NCBI RefSeq assembly: GCF_900170025.1 | Contig: NZ_FWEX01000006.1 | Location: 900,795-964,794 of the forward strand | Direction of reading: 5' to 3' | Source: Nitrospira sp. ND1 | Lineage (GTDB): Bacteria; Nitrospirota; Nitrospiria; Nitrospirales; Nitrospiraceae | DNA length: 64,000 nt | In this document: positions 53,583 through 62,709 of the stretch, one piece after another | Layout of the letters: every line of letters starts with the position of its first letter | Numbering within the stretch: the first letter of the stretch is position 1 | The notes under the pieces: generated by a model | What the model was told of the DNA's origin: nothing | The model's database searches: none | What the model saw: the letters and a program-made list of their open reading frames with translations, nothing else | Made by a program: the position numbers and the translations under genes

Positions 53583-56288
53583 ATGCAAATAGCCACTCGC
53601 CTGTTCGTCAGGAATGTCTGGCTGCAAGCCGTCGTCATGGCATTGGCGTCCCTCGCCCTCTCCGAGGCCATGTGGGCGCCGGCGCCTGTGACCTACCACG
53701 CGCTCGAATGGGCACCCTACGACACCTGGATGCGACTCCGCTCGCAACCGGCCCCCGACTCACACCTGCTCCTGGTCATGAGAGATCAGGCCAGCGAACA
53801 ACAGTTCGGCGCCGGTCTGTGGGATCGCAGCCTCCCGGCCAGGCTCATCACTGGATTGCACGATGCGGGAGCAGCGGCTATCGGGCTCGATATTCCCCTC
53901 GACTTCCCCAGCCCTCCCAACCTCGGCGGCGCCGTCAGCGACGCCTTGCTGATGGAGGCAGTGACATCCGCCGGAACCGTCTCCTACCCCGCATTTCCAA
54001 CTGCGCCCATCGATCAGGATAGGGTAGACTTTGCTGTGCCCGCACAGGGCCTCACGCCGGGCCGAAGCACCCTACAGCCGCTCCTGGACCTCGATCGCAT
54101 TGCGCGCCGGGCCGGGCTCTTTTATGGAAACGGATCCGACGAGCTTCCAGCCCTGGGCTTCTCCTTAGCCACCACGTTCTGGCAGATTCCATTGCGCCAG
54201 GTGGAGCGACGCTCCGGACAGGTTCGAGTGCAGAACGCACGGTGGCCTGGCGGTACGACAGGCTCCCTGACGATCCCGCTCGATCGTCAGGGCCGACTCC
54301 TGCTCAACTTCGCCGGACGACAAGTTCCCACGGCTTTCCCCGGCACCACCGTGTTGGAACTTTCCCGCCTCCTCGACCGGAAGGATAATGAAGCGCTCGG
54401 CACGCTGGTCAACGGCAAAGTCGTTGTCCTGCTCATCCAACCGCACTCGCAACCGGAACGCACGCTCCCTTCAGGCGACGACGCCTCGGATGTGCTCCTC
54501 CAGGCACACCTGCTCCACACGCTGCTCACGCAAGACTGGATTCACGAACTCTCCCCACTTCAGAGGCTACTGGTCACCTTTGCCCTCTGTCTCTGGGTCG
54601 CCTGGTTAGTCCTCCGGTGGACGGATTGGAAGGGACTTCTCCTGGGAGCCGGAAGCCTCCTGCTGTATCTGACTTTCGGGCTGGTCTCGCTCACCACGGC
54701 CCATTGGGTTCTGCCGTTTGTGATTCCTGTCACGGCAGCCGTCACCGTGCTCGTGGCGACCAGCCTGCTAGGGCAGGTCGTGGCAACCCGACGCCTGGCC
54801 TTGCTGGAGCAGGACATGCTGCAGGTTCAGCAAAACCTGGGGGCGGTTCGCGAAGCACTGATCTTCAGGGAGACCGCAGTGGAATCCCTGGAGGAAGACC
54901 TCGAATCGGCTCGCGCCGGCATGTCCCACTCAGCCTCGAGAGAAGCCGAATCGACGAGACTCGCCGCCGATCTTCAGCTCAAAATCGCCGATGCCCAGGC
55001 GCAGGAGGAGGCGACGCGGCAGCGCATGAACGAGCTCGAACGGCAGCTTCAGAGCCTGCGGGCCGCAACCATCAGTTCAGTGCCCCTGGGAAATGTAGAA
55101 CAGGAAACACTCCGCCGGGAATGCGAGCAAGTGGGCATCGTCACCGGAGCCGCTACGATCCTGACCATGTTTCGTGATCTCAAGAAAGGCGCCCGTTCCA
55201 CCGTCACGGTCCTGATCACCGGCGAGCCGGGAACCGGCAAAGAGTTGTTTGCGCGTGCCGTGCACCGTCTGAGCCCCCGGGCACCGAAGCCGTTCATCGC
55301 CGTGAACATGGCGGCGATCTCCCCGGAACTCTTCGAGAGTGAACTCTTCGGCCACGTGCGCGGCAGCTTCACCGGCGCACTGATGGATCGCAAAGGCTAT
55401 TTTGAATTGGCGCATCATGGCACCATCTTTCTGGACGAAATCGGCGACCTTCGACTCGACCATCAAAGCAAACTGTTGCGAGTGCTGCAGGACCGGACCT
55501 TTTATCGAGTCGGAGCGACGACTCCTACCACGGTCGATGTCCGTATCGTGGCCGCGACCAACAAAGATCTTCAGCGTGGCGTGTCGGAAGGCTGGTTCCG
55601 CGAGGACCTGTATTTTCGGCTCAAGGGCCTCGTCCTGCACCTCCCGCCGTTGCGGGACCGGCCCGACGATATTCCTCCCCTCGCGGAAGCCTTTCTCCGG
55701 GAAGCCGCGAACCAGCCGCAGCACGCGAACATGAGGCTCTCGGAAGAAGCGCTGGCGACGCTTCAGCAGCAGGCATGGAGAGGTAACGTGCGAGAGCTGC
55801 GTCAATGTCTCGAACAGGCGATCGCGCTCTCCGACGGACCGATCATCACAACAGCCGACCTCCGCCTCTCGGGGCAACCTTCGCCCACCGTCGTCGTGAC
55901 GGGAGCCGAACCGCTCCTCCCCGATCCGGCCGGAGACATCGCCGTGCTGAACCAGCTGCGCCAACACCGGTTCGATATGCAGGCGACAGCCAAGGCCCTG
56001 GGGTGGGATCGCAGCACCGTCACACAACGGCTGAAGGGCCTCTGTTTTCAGGCACTCGTGGAATCGGGAAGAGATCAGACAAAAGCAGCTTCGGCCCTGG
56101 CGGGAGACCCCTCGTTACTACGCGCGGTCGAACTGAAACTGATGGACTATTACGGCCACTTGATGGAAACGATCGAGCCCTTCACCACCGCGGAGGAAGC
56201 CCTGCTCGATTGCAAACGGCGCTTCAAGAATCTCCCCGAACGGCATTTCAAATCCGTCGAAGCCCTGGTCCGGCAACATTTCGGGTAG
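53583..56288 (+). CDS. Membrane-bound CHASE2-sigma54 transcriptional activator
   Basis: A 901-residue protein. A single TM helix (about 12-32) is followed by an extracytoplasmic CHASE2 domain (about 33-320: APYDTWMRLR, AAAIGLDIPLDFPSP, GKVVVLLI). A TM cluster (about 326-400), a coiled coil (405-500), and a sigma54-interacting AAA+ domain (510-745) come next: Walker A GEPGTGKE (547-554), GSFTGA (594-599), Walker B GTIFLDEIGDL (613-623), sensor/arginine region GNVRELRQCLEQA. A Fis-like DNA-binding end (790-820: MQATAKALGWDRSTVTQRLKG) follows. Residue 2 of the usual GAFTGA sigma54 contact loop is Ser. The combination of an external sensor and enhancer-binding output in one membrane chain is uncommon. 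Targets unknown. Confidence 0.9.
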   Translation: MQIATRLFVRNVWLQAVVMALASLALSEAMWAPAPVTYHALEWAPYDTWMRLRSQPAPDSHLLLVMRDQASEQQFGAGLWDRSLPARLITGLHDAGAAAIGLDIPLDFPSPPNLGGAVSDALLMEAVTSAGTVSYPAFPTAPIDQDRVDFAVPAQGLTPGRSTLQPLLDLDRIARRAGLFYGNGSDELPALGFSLATTFWQIPLRQVERRSGQVRVQNARWPGGTTGSLTIPLDRQGRLLLNFAGRQVPTAFPGTTVLELSRLLDRKDNEALGTLVNGKVVVLLIQPHSQPERTLPSGDDASDVLLQAHLLHTLLTQDWIHELSPLQRLLVTFALCLWVAWLVLRWTDWKGLLLGAGSLLLYLTFGLVSLTTAHWVLPFVIPVTAAVTVLVATSLLGQVVATRRLALLEQDMLQVQQNLGAVREALIFRETAVESLEEDLESARAGMSHSASREAESTRLAADLQLKIADAQAQEEATRQRMNELERQLQSLRAATISSVPLGNVEQETLRRECEQVGIVTGAATILTMFRDLKKGARSTVTVLITGEPGTGKELFARAVHRLSPRAPKPFIAVNMAAISPELFESELFGHVRGSFTGALMDRKGYFELAHHGTIFLDEIGDLRLDHQSKLLRVLQDRTFYRVGATTPTTVDVRIVAATNKDLQRGVSEGWFREDLYFRLKGLVLHLPPLRDRPDDIPPLAEAFLREAANQPQHANMRLSEEALATLQQQAWRGNVRELRQCLEQAIALSDGPIITTADLRLSGQPSPTVVVTGAEPLLPDPAGDIAVLNQLRQHRFDMQATAKALGWDRSTVTQRLKGLCFQALVESGRDQTKAASALAGDPSLLRAVELKLMDYYGHLMETIEPFTTAEEALLDCKRRFKNLPERHFKSVEALVRQHFG

Positions 56289-56395
56289 AATACCTCGACT
56301 CACCGAATCTCATCCCGGACCAGAACCACATTTATGAACAACACCTTGTTTAAAATTCGTTCAGACATACGAAGCACCGCAGGCAAGGTCCTTTC
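56289..56395. other. Short intergenic region before the methyltransferase gene
   Basis: Just over 100 bases, less GC-rich than the genes, with TTTATGAACAACACC and TTTAAAATTCG stretches. No promoter elements at a convincing spacing were found. Confidence 0.3.
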
Positions 56396-57517
56396 ATGAG
56401 CAAGACACCCTTCGTGCTTTGGACCGAGTCAGGGCAGCCCTGCTCCGCGCGCTGGCGCTCGGAATGGGGAGCTCCACCGCCCGCGCGTGTAACTATTGCG
56501 GACGACAGTATGACCGCCGACGCTGCGCACCGCCTGGCCTGCGAGGGAACCGCGCTGCTCTGGCGGGGCGATTTCCAGAATGCCCGGCAGTTACTCAACG
56601 CCATGGCGCGGCGTGCCGACCGCCATCCCCCCAAACCTGGCACCTCGCCGGCAGAGTCCTTCCATTTTCATCGACAGACCCAGTCTCGCCGCGCCCGCAT
56701 CCTCGGCATGCTCCTGGTGCCCCTTGAAGAGGACTACGAGATTCCGCTCCGCCGCGCCCCCGACCTTCGACTCGCCTGCACGGAAGCCTATGGCCCCGGT
56801 GAAGGGCAGGCCTTGGTGTCGCTGCGAGAACTCCTGGGACTGGTGGGTGCGCATGAATGGCGTAAAAACGGGATTGTCGTCCCTGCCCTCGGCGATCGCA
56901 TCCATCCCCACTATGGCGTGTTTTCACCGATTCGCAGCGAGTATGTAGACCTGGTGGCCGATGCGCCGCTGCCTTCCAATGCCCTCGCCTTCGACATCGG
57001 AACCGGCACCGGCGTGTTGGCGGCGATCCTCGCCCGGCGAGGGATCTCGCGGATTGTTGCTACCGACCAGGATCCTCGCGCATTGACCTGTGCCCGCACG
57101 AATCTTGAGCGATTGGGGCTCACCGATCGGGTGGAAGTGGTGCAAGCGGATCTCTTTCCCGAGGGCGGGGCGCCACTCGTGGTCTGCAACCCGCCTTGGG
57201 TGCCGGCCCGGCCGACCTCCCCGATCGAACAGTCGATCTACGATCCTGAGAGTCGCATGTTGACCGGATTTCTCAACGGGCTGGCCACTCACCTGGAACC
57301 GGGAGGAGAAGGCTGGCTCCTGCTGTCCGACCTGGCCGAACATCTGGAATTGCGAACCAGGGCAGAGTTGCTCGCCGCGTTCGATCAGGCCGGGCTCGTC
57401 GTCCTCGGCAAGACCGATATCCGGCCGCATCATCCCCGCGCCTCCGACCAAGCAGACCCGCTCCGCGCCGCCCGCGCGGCGGAGATCACGTCGCTCTGGC
57501 GGCTGGGGATTCGATGA
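56396..57517 (+). CDS. Class I SAM-dependent methyltransferase (small-domain type)
   Basis: A 373-residue protein. The C-terminal half is a methyltransferase with SAM motif FDIGTGTGVLAAILARRG, acidic end of strand 2 in ATDQDPRALTCA and catalytic-type NPPW in VVCNPPWVPARP. This NPPY-like motif suggests N-methylation of an amide or amine. The N-terminal ~190 residues are an additional domain (ALLWRGDFQNARQLLNAMARR; YGVFSPIRSEYVDL), as in other NPPY/W methyltransferases. The target cannot be assigned: RNA, protein glutamine and small-molecule methylation are all possible. Confidence 0.82.
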   Translation: MSKTPFVLWTESGQPCSARWRSEWGAPPPARVTIADDSMTADAAHRLACEGTALLWRGDFQNARQLLNAMARRADRHPPKPGTSPAESFHFHRQTQSRRARILGMLLVPLEEDYEIPLRRAPDLRLACTEAYGPGEGQALVSLRELLGLVGAHEWRKNGIVVPALGDRIHPHYGVFSPIRSEYVDLVADAPLPSNALAFDIGTGTGVLAAILARRGISRIVATDQDPRALTCARTNLERLGLTDRVEVVQADLFPEGGAPLVVCNPPWVPARPTSPIEQSIYDPESRMLTGFLNGLATHLEPGGEGWLLLSDLAEHLELRTRAELLAAFDQAGLVVLGKTDIRPHHPRASDQADPLRAARAAEITSLWRLGIR

Positions 57518-57556
57518 TCGAGGTTCGTGAAGGAAGAATGGCGACAGTCTGGTGAA

Positions 57557-58369
57557 TCAGGGAGTGAGATTCACGGGAAACGGCTTCGCCGGGGGACAGT
57601 GGCGGAATGCGCAGGGCTTACCGGGCGACCACCTTCTCACCTGTACTTCTTTCATTTGGCACAGTGTTCGAGTGGTGTCCCCCTTTGCTTCATAAATACT
57701 CAGGGTAAAGCTCTCGCGCTCGTCTCCAGTCTCAGTGTCATTCCAACGGTCGAAGTACATTTCCCCCTTGAAACTGAACACCCCGTAGAGCTGGTAATTG
57801 GTTGTGCCGGCCACCGTTCCCTCCTTGCGAGGGTTCTGAACCACGAGATCGGTCAGCGCACGATCGATGCCACTGAGATTCTCATTGAGCACCACAATGG
57901 GAGCAGAATAGGCTTGACCGATAGATCCGCCATTTCTCAGTTTGCAGAGCGCCGAATGGAGCTTCAGCACCGGCTCCGCCTTCCCGTCGTTGTTGATGTC
58001 GACGTACGCCCAATAGGCCCAGGGCTCCTCCTTCCTACCGATTCTTCGTACCGGATCCGCGTACCGATCATCATCCGAATTATATCTGTCATCGGCAAAC
58101 TCATCACCGGTTGCAAGATACCGTAGCACTCGTTCCATCGCACCGATATGCCCCCCCACATCGAATGGCTTCCACTCAGGAGCCTCCAGTCCAAGTTGAT
58201 CGCTATAATCCCGCTCACAAGCCGGATGCACGGTCATCCGTTCCAGATTGCGTTTGCAGGCCTCACACACGTCCACCTGCTCGCCGATGATCAACTGGTA
58301 ATCCCCCGCCTGTGCCAAAGGGAACATCGCGGCCCACAACAGCAACAACAGTAAAAGAGACTTTTTCAT
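57557..58369 (-). CDS. Exported hypothetical protein with a dockerin/EF-hand-like loop
   Basis: From the ATG at 58369 (MKKSLLLLLLLWAAMFPLAQ; GAGGAG upstream) the product has 270 residues with a signal peptide. The mature part has Cys pairs (VCEACKRN, HPACERDY) and an acidic calcium-loop-like VDINNDGKAEPVL, as in FG-GAP or dockerin loops. Strands YQLYGVFSFKGEMYFDRW and SFTLSIYEAKGDTTRTLC follow. No family is recognised. It is convergent with the methyltransferase and divergent from the OmpA gene, so its context gives no functional clue. Confidence 0.65.
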   Translation of the reverse strand: MKKSLLLLLLLWAAMFPLAQAGDYQLIIGEQVDVCEACKRNLERMTVHPACERDYSDQLGLEAPEWKPFDVGGHIGAMERVLRYLATGDEFADDRYNSDDDRYADPVRRIGRKEEPWAYWAYVDINNDGKAEPVLKLHSALCKLRNGGSIGQAYSAPIVVLNENLSGIDRALTDLVVQNPRKEGTVAGTTNYQLYGVFSFKGEMYFDRWNDTETGDERESFTLSIYEAKGDTTRTLCQMKEVQVRRWSPGKPCAFRHCPPAKPFPVNLTP

Positions 58370-58904
58370 TCGACGACTCCTCATGCCCTGCCTCTGTTCC
58401 GAACAGGTGTCGGCGGCTTTTTGCGCCATGTTACCGCAGCAGCGGACACTTGCAAAACATTTCCAGCAACGACGCCATGGTCGTATAGGTTCCCTTCGCG
58501 AGAGGTGCCTGTTCGATCCCCGCTTCGTGCTTTCAACAAAGTTCGTTCGGGACGGCGCGTTACGAGACGGGCTCCCAATAGGTGGGCTGGTTATTCGCCT
58601 CATCTACCCGGCTTCCTGATGCGGGGCTATCCCCGCATCCCCACCGATCCCCGCATGAACCGCTGTTCGCTCGCACCGACAACGTTTTCATAACTCATTG
58701 TTTTGACGACTATCTTCCACCCTCAGCCTCGTTACGGCACCTGGCCTCCGCCTTGCTCTACCCACCGGCCAACGGCGGGCAGCCCGGCAGGAAGGAGGTG
58801 AGCATCAATAAGCCGGCCCCGCAATGCAAGGGTCAGTCGATTCATCCATCAGCAACCGACGGGCCGGGGTACCCCGGCCCTACAACACAAGGAGCAGACG
58901 GATC
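58370..58904. other. Intergenic region with palindromes before the OmpA-sortase genes
   Basis: About 535 bases without a supported gene. It contains a 22-base hairpin with 9-bp arms (58618-58639: GATGCGGGG-CTAT-CCCCGCATC) followed by another CCCCGCAT. A perfect Shine-Dalgarno-like AAGGAGGTGA (58792-58801) is not followed by a credible gene. A 20-base perfect palindrome lies at 58861-58880. A short GTG frame starting at the SD-like site (ending 58923) runs into the next gene and lacks protein character. Confidence 0.5.
58861..58880. repeat. Perfect 20-bp palindrome upstream of the OmpA-domain gene
   Basis: GGGCCGGGGTACCCCGGCCC is its own reverse complement, located 24-43 bases before the start codon at 58905. 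It could be an operator or a folding element in the leader; which one is unknown. Confidence 0.75.
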
Positions 58905-59717
58905 ATGCAGAAAGCCCCCATAGCCAGTGTCAGCACAGGACCAGTGTCTCCCACCGTCATGGGACCGGAAAAGGAGATGAAGGATGTCTATATCATGAGC
59001 GGCTTGGTGTTCTTCCTCGCCGTGGTCGTGTCCGCATTCTGGTACTACTCCCAGGCCGACGAGGCAGCCCATAGCAACCCGTCGACAGAAGCCCTCAATA
59101 GTACGCAGGTCTCGCAAGTCCTGAAAGATCCGACCGAGCACGCACCGGTCTCAGCCTCAATTCCAAGGACGCTTGTGGAAGGAACCCCGTTGGCAACCCG
59201 AAGTACCGACATCCTGCACGACGATATTCACTTTGAAATCGGCCGCAAGGGATTGACCGATGAAGGCAAGGCCGCCTTGCAGCGCCATGCGGAATTCCTC
59301 ACGAGCGAGCGGGACTGGGGCATCCTGCTCCAAGGCTACACCGATCAACAGGGATCGATGAGCTTCAACAAGATCCTGGGTATGAAGCGCGCCGAGACCG
59401 TTAAACAACACTTGATCGCGCTGGGTGTGCCGGAATCGTCGATCCGCACCGTGAGCCTGGGTGAAGAAGGCTCCCTCTGCATCGACAACAGCGACGTCTG
59501 CCGCCGGATGAACCGACGGGTACACGTGGAGATGCGAAGGATCGGCCAGGAACACATGGTAGTGCCTATAACCGCCACTGAAACAGTGACCGATCCGTTC
59601 TCGAACAGCGTCGATCCCTCAATTGAAACCGGGGGGAGCGGAGCGAGTAGCGAAGGCCTTCCACTCACGACCTCCGAACCGGCAGAACGTACTTCTGAGC
59701 CGACCGACGGCAACTAA
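58905..59717 (+). CDS. OmpA-domain envelope protein with N-terminal membrane anchor
   Basis: The ATG at 58905 (AAGGAGCAGACGGATC upstream) gives 270 residues. A TM segment (MSGLVFFLAVVVSAFWYY, about 31-48) is followed by a linker and an OmpA-like peptidoglycan-binding domain (about 105-215: IHFEIGRKGLTDEGKAALQRHAEFL, LLQGYTDQQGSMSFNK, MKRAETVKQHLIALGVP, MNRRVHVEM). The C-terminal ~55 residues are Ser/Thr/Glu-rich. It is followed after 97 bases by the VIT/VWA sortase target, suggesting that both belong to one surface-assembly locus. Confidence 0.88.
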   Translation: MQKAPIASVSTGPVSPTVMGPEKEMKDVYIMSGLVFFLAVVVSAFWYYSQADEAAHSNPSTEALNSTQVSQVLKDPTEHAPVSASIPRTLVEGTPLATRSTDILHDDIHFEIGRKGLTDEGKAALQRHAEFLTSERDWGILLQGYTDQQGSMSFNKILGMKRAETVKQHLIALGVPESSIRTVSLGEEGSLCIDNSDVCRRMNRRVHVEMRRIGQEHMVVPITATETVTDPFSNSVDPSIETGGSGASSEGLPLTTSEPAERTSEPTDGN

Positions 59718-59814
59718 TCTGCTGCCGGGGATTGTCCTCGGGAACGACACCAGTCCTTCCCGGGGGCACCCGCCGTCAATCCATCATCCACGACTATGAC
59801 GAAACGAGGATCCT

Positions 59815-61953
59815 ATGCTGAATGACCGCTTCGGCTCTCTACGACAACGCACAAGAACCTCTGCAACCCAACTCGCGCTTTGTGCGTTCTTTCTATCATT
59901 GGCCCTTGGCTCTCCCTTTCCAGCCACCTCCTGCGCCGAACCGGGCGAATCCCTCAATACCGGCATCGTTTCCACCATGGGCATCAACGATGTGACGGAA
60001 GGCACGTTGATGTTCAGGACCGACCAAGCCGGACGCTATACACCGGCGCCCGTTCTCAAGACCGATGTGCAGATCGCGGTCACCGGGACGATTGCCCGCG
60101 CGACCGTCCGGCAGGAGTTCACCAACCCGAGCAAAAAGAAAGGCGACTGGCTGGAAGGTGTCTACGTGTTCCCGCTGCCCGAGACGGCCGCGGTGGATCA
60201 TCTCCGCATAAAAATCGGCGAGCGGATCATCGAAGGCCGGATCAAGGAACGGGCGGAGGCGAAACAACTCTACGACCAGGCCAAGCGGGAAGGGAAACGG
60301 ACCGGCCTGGTCGAACAGGAACGTCCGAATCTCTTTACCACTTCAGTCGCGAATATCGGGCCCGGTGAACATGTGACGGTCGAACTCGAATATCAGGACA
60401 CCGTCCGCTACGAGAATGAAGAGTTTCAACTCCGCTTCCCCATGGCCGTCGGGCCGCGGTACATCCCCGGCGTCCCGGTGGTCGTCGAAGGACAGGATCC
60501 TCAGGGATCCGGCACCAGTCCGGACACTGATCGTGTCCCTGATGCCTCACGGATTACGCCGCCCATACACCCACCCGAGGACGGCGCGATCAACCCCCTG
60601 AGCCTCTCGCTCTCGCTCAACCCGGGTTTTCCTCTTGCCAAGGTGGAGTCGCCGTTTCACCCGATCATTACCATTCAGGATCAGGGCGGCGGATATCAGA
60701 TCGGTCTCCGGGAAGATGCGGTACCGGCTGATCGGGATTTCCAGCTCATCTGGCATCCGGCACCGCGCACCGAACCGATGGCCACCGTCTTTACCGAACA
60801 GAAAGACGGCGCGACCTATGCCCTGCTGATGCTCGTTCCTCCGACACAGCACCATGAGAAAGCGGCGCGGGTTCCGCGAGACATCACGTTCATCATCGAC
60901 CGATCGGGATCCATGGCCGGCGCGTCGATCGAACAGGCCAAGGGGTCATTAGCGGCCGCCCTCGCACGGCTGACCACACAGGATCGCTTCAACATCATTC
61001 AATTCAATCATACGGTCCGGTCGCTGTTCTCGATACCGCAACCCGTGACGACCACAGCGATGCAGCAAGCCATCCGGTACACCGAACAGCTCACGGCCGA
61101 CGGGGGAACGGAAATACTTCCGGCTTTGAGACAGGCCCTCAAGAGCCCGCAGGACAGCGCACGGCTCCAGCAGATCATTCTCATCACCGATGGACAGGTC
61201 GGCAATGAGGAGGAGCTCTTCGAACTGCTGCACCAACGCGTGGGCAGCAGACGCCTGTTCACCATCGGAATCGGCTCCACGCCCAACAGTCACCTGATGC
61301 GGAAGACTGCCGAAACAGGCCGCGGCACCTTCACCTACATCGGCAACGTAAACGAGGTGAAGGACAAGTTGGATGGTCTGTTCAAAAAGCTTGAGCATCC
61401 GGTGCTCAACGACATCACCATCGATGCAGCCGGATGGTCGGGGCTCGAACAGTTCCCGGCAACCATCACGGATCTCTATGAAGGCGAACCGATCGTGCTC
61501 GCACTCAAGGCCGACTCGCTGCCATCCCAAAGCGTGTTGCGCGGACAGATCGGACGCGCAGCCTGGTCGCTCCCGATCTCGTTCAACGACGCCCCCACTC
61601 ATGGAGGGCTCTCGGTCTACTGGGCCAGGAAAAAGATTGCGGCGCTGATGGACGAGACCTACAAGGGCGGCGCGCAAGAGGCGATCCGAAAGGCCGTGCT
61701 GGACGTCGCCCTTACTCACCACCTGGTCAGCCAATACACCAGTCTGGTCGCTGTCGATGTTACGCCTGCCAGACCGACGGACTCCCCGGCAACTGAGCGT
61801 GACCAGACAAGTAACCCGGCGCGTGCACAGGACCTCACCGCCCTCGCGAACCTACCGAGGACTGCGACCGGCGCACAACTGCAGATTCTACTGGGGGCAG
61901 CTGCACTCATGTTGGCTGGCTTGCTGTGGCAATTTCGCCGGGCGGTCGCATGA
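59815..61953 (+). CDS. VIT/VWA-domain surface protein with C-terminal sortase signal
   Basis: A 712-residue exported protein. The N-terminal signal (ALCAFFLSLALGSPFPATSCA) is followed by a VIT domain (about 55-190: DVQIAVTGTIARATVRQEFTN, WLEGVYVFPLPETAAVDHL). A VWA domain (355-530) has the MIDAS motif DRSGSM (362-367) and GGTEILPALRQAL. The C-terminus is a sorting signal: LPRTATG at residues 680-686, a hydrophobic helix (QILLGAAALMLAGLLW) and a basic tail RRAVA. This is the typical target of class GN (marine proteobacterial-type) sortases, and its stop overlaps the sortase gene by 4 bases. The ligand is unknown; VIT/VWA proteins often mediate adhesion or complex assembly. Confidence 0.93.
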   Translation: MLNDRFGSLRQRTRTSATQLALCAFFLSLALGSPFPATSCAEPGESLNTGIVSTMGINDVTEGTLMFRTDQAGRYTPAPVLKTDVQIAVTGTIARATVRQEFTNPSKKKGDWLEGVYVFPLPETAAVDHLRIKIGERIIEGRIKERAEAKQLYDQAKREGKRTGLVEQERPNLFTTSVANIGPGEHVTVELEYQDTVRYENEEFQLRFPMAVGPRYIPGVPVVVEGQDPQGSGTSPDTDRVPDASRITPPIHPPEDGAINPLSLSLSLNPGFPLAKVESPFHPIITIQDQGGGYQIGLREDAVPADRDFQLIWHPAPRTEPMATVFTEQKDGATYALLMLVPPTQHHEKAARVPRDITFIIDRSGSMAGASIEQAKGSLAAALARLTTQDRFNIIQFNHTVRSLFSIPQPVTTTAMQQAIRYTEQLTADGGTEILPALRQALKSPQDSARLQQIILITDGQVGNEEELFELLHQRVGSRRLFTIGIGSTPNSHLMRKTAETGRGTFTYIGNVNEVKDKLDGLFKKLEHPVLNDITIDAAGWSGLEQFPATITDLYEGEPIVLALKADSLPSQSVLRGQIGRAAWSLPISFNDAPTHGGLSVYWARKKIAALMDETYKGGAQEAIRKAVLDVALTHHLVSQYTSLVAVDVTPARPTDSPATERDQTSNPARAQDLTALANLPRTATGAQLQILLGAAALMLAGLLWQFRRAVA

Positions 61954-62552
61954 GTCGACTCAGACCGGGCTCCCGCCTGCTGACAATGCTGATGGCGGGA
62001 CTTCTCGCCATCGGCTGCTGGCAGCTCGGGGAGGGATCGTGGATCTATGCGAAGGCCGGGCTCGCGCAGTTCCTACTGCAGCGGGCCTGGTGCCGAGCCC
62101 TGGCGGGAGAGGCGATGCCGAAACCCTGGCCCTGGGCCGATACCTGGCCGGTTGCGCGGCTTCGCATGCAGCACCCGTCGGTAGACCTGATCGTCCTCGC
62201 CGGCGCGTATGGCCGGACCCTGGCATTCGGTCCCGGCCACGTCACGTCCAGCGCCCTGCCCGGGCAGGAAGGCACGGTGATGCTGACCGGTCACCGGGAC
62301 ACGCATTTTCGTTTTTTGAGGGAGGTGCACACGAACGATCAGCTCGACTTGACGGGAAGCGACGGAACCACGCTGCACTATCGAATCGTTGACCAGCGAG
62401 TCATGGATTCGCGACGGGAGTTCGTTCCGACAGGGAAAGACACACAGGATCTGGTGCTGGTGACCTGTTTTCCCTTCGATGCAATCCAAGCCGGCGGGCC
62501 GCTGCGCTACGTGGTGCGGGCCGAACGGACCGTGGACCGTGACCATTCCTGA
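61950..62552 (+). CDS. Class GN sortase
   Basis: A 200-residue transpeptidase that should process the LPRTATG tail encoded just upstream. The ATG at 61950 overlaps the target stop (ATGA). An N-terminal TM helix (about 8-25) is followed by the sortase barrel: catalytic His in MLTGHRDTHFRFL (H115), Cys173 in LVLVTCFPF and Arg187 in LRYVVRAE. This Gram-negative type was named for its occurrence with VIT/VWA targets. The tight coupling gives one enzyme and one substrate in this locus. What the substrate is attached to in a Gram-negative envelope is not established. Confidence 0.93.
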   Translation: MSRLRPGSRLLTMLMAGLLAIGCWQLGEGSWIYAKAGLAQFLLQRAWCRALAGEAMPKPWPWADTWPVARLRMQHPSVDLIVLAGAYGRTLAFGPGHVTSSALPGQEGTVMLTGHRDTHFRFLREVHTNDQLDLTGSDGTTLHYRIVDQRVMDSRREFVPTGKDTQDLVLVTCFPFDAIQAGGPLRYVVRAERTVDRDHS

Positions 62553-62709
62553 ATGTCGTGGGGAGACGTTCTCGACCACGGTCCAGCGGAACGTCTCGCG
62601 CGCGAGACCGATGCAGGATGGCGTGCAGTTCGTCGAGGAAGCTGAATGAGAAACGGCCGGACGGACGAGAGGATCAGGCCACGTGGAAGAGACTCATGAA
62701 TGGGCCTGC
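62553..62709. other. Convergent intergenic region after the sortase gene
   Basis: About 155 bases between the sortase and the convergent glycosyltransferase gene. GAGACGTTC (62563-62571) can pair with GAACGTCTC (62589-62597) as a 9-bp stem, but without a T-run. Nothing else is recognised. Confidence 0.4.

Noticed and set aside
58800..58923. Short GTG frame (about 40 codons) beside a perfect AAGGAGGTGA
   Set aside because: The GTG is part of the SD-like sequence itself, leaving no spacer, and the frame runs into the OmpA-domain gene. No protein-like features were seen.
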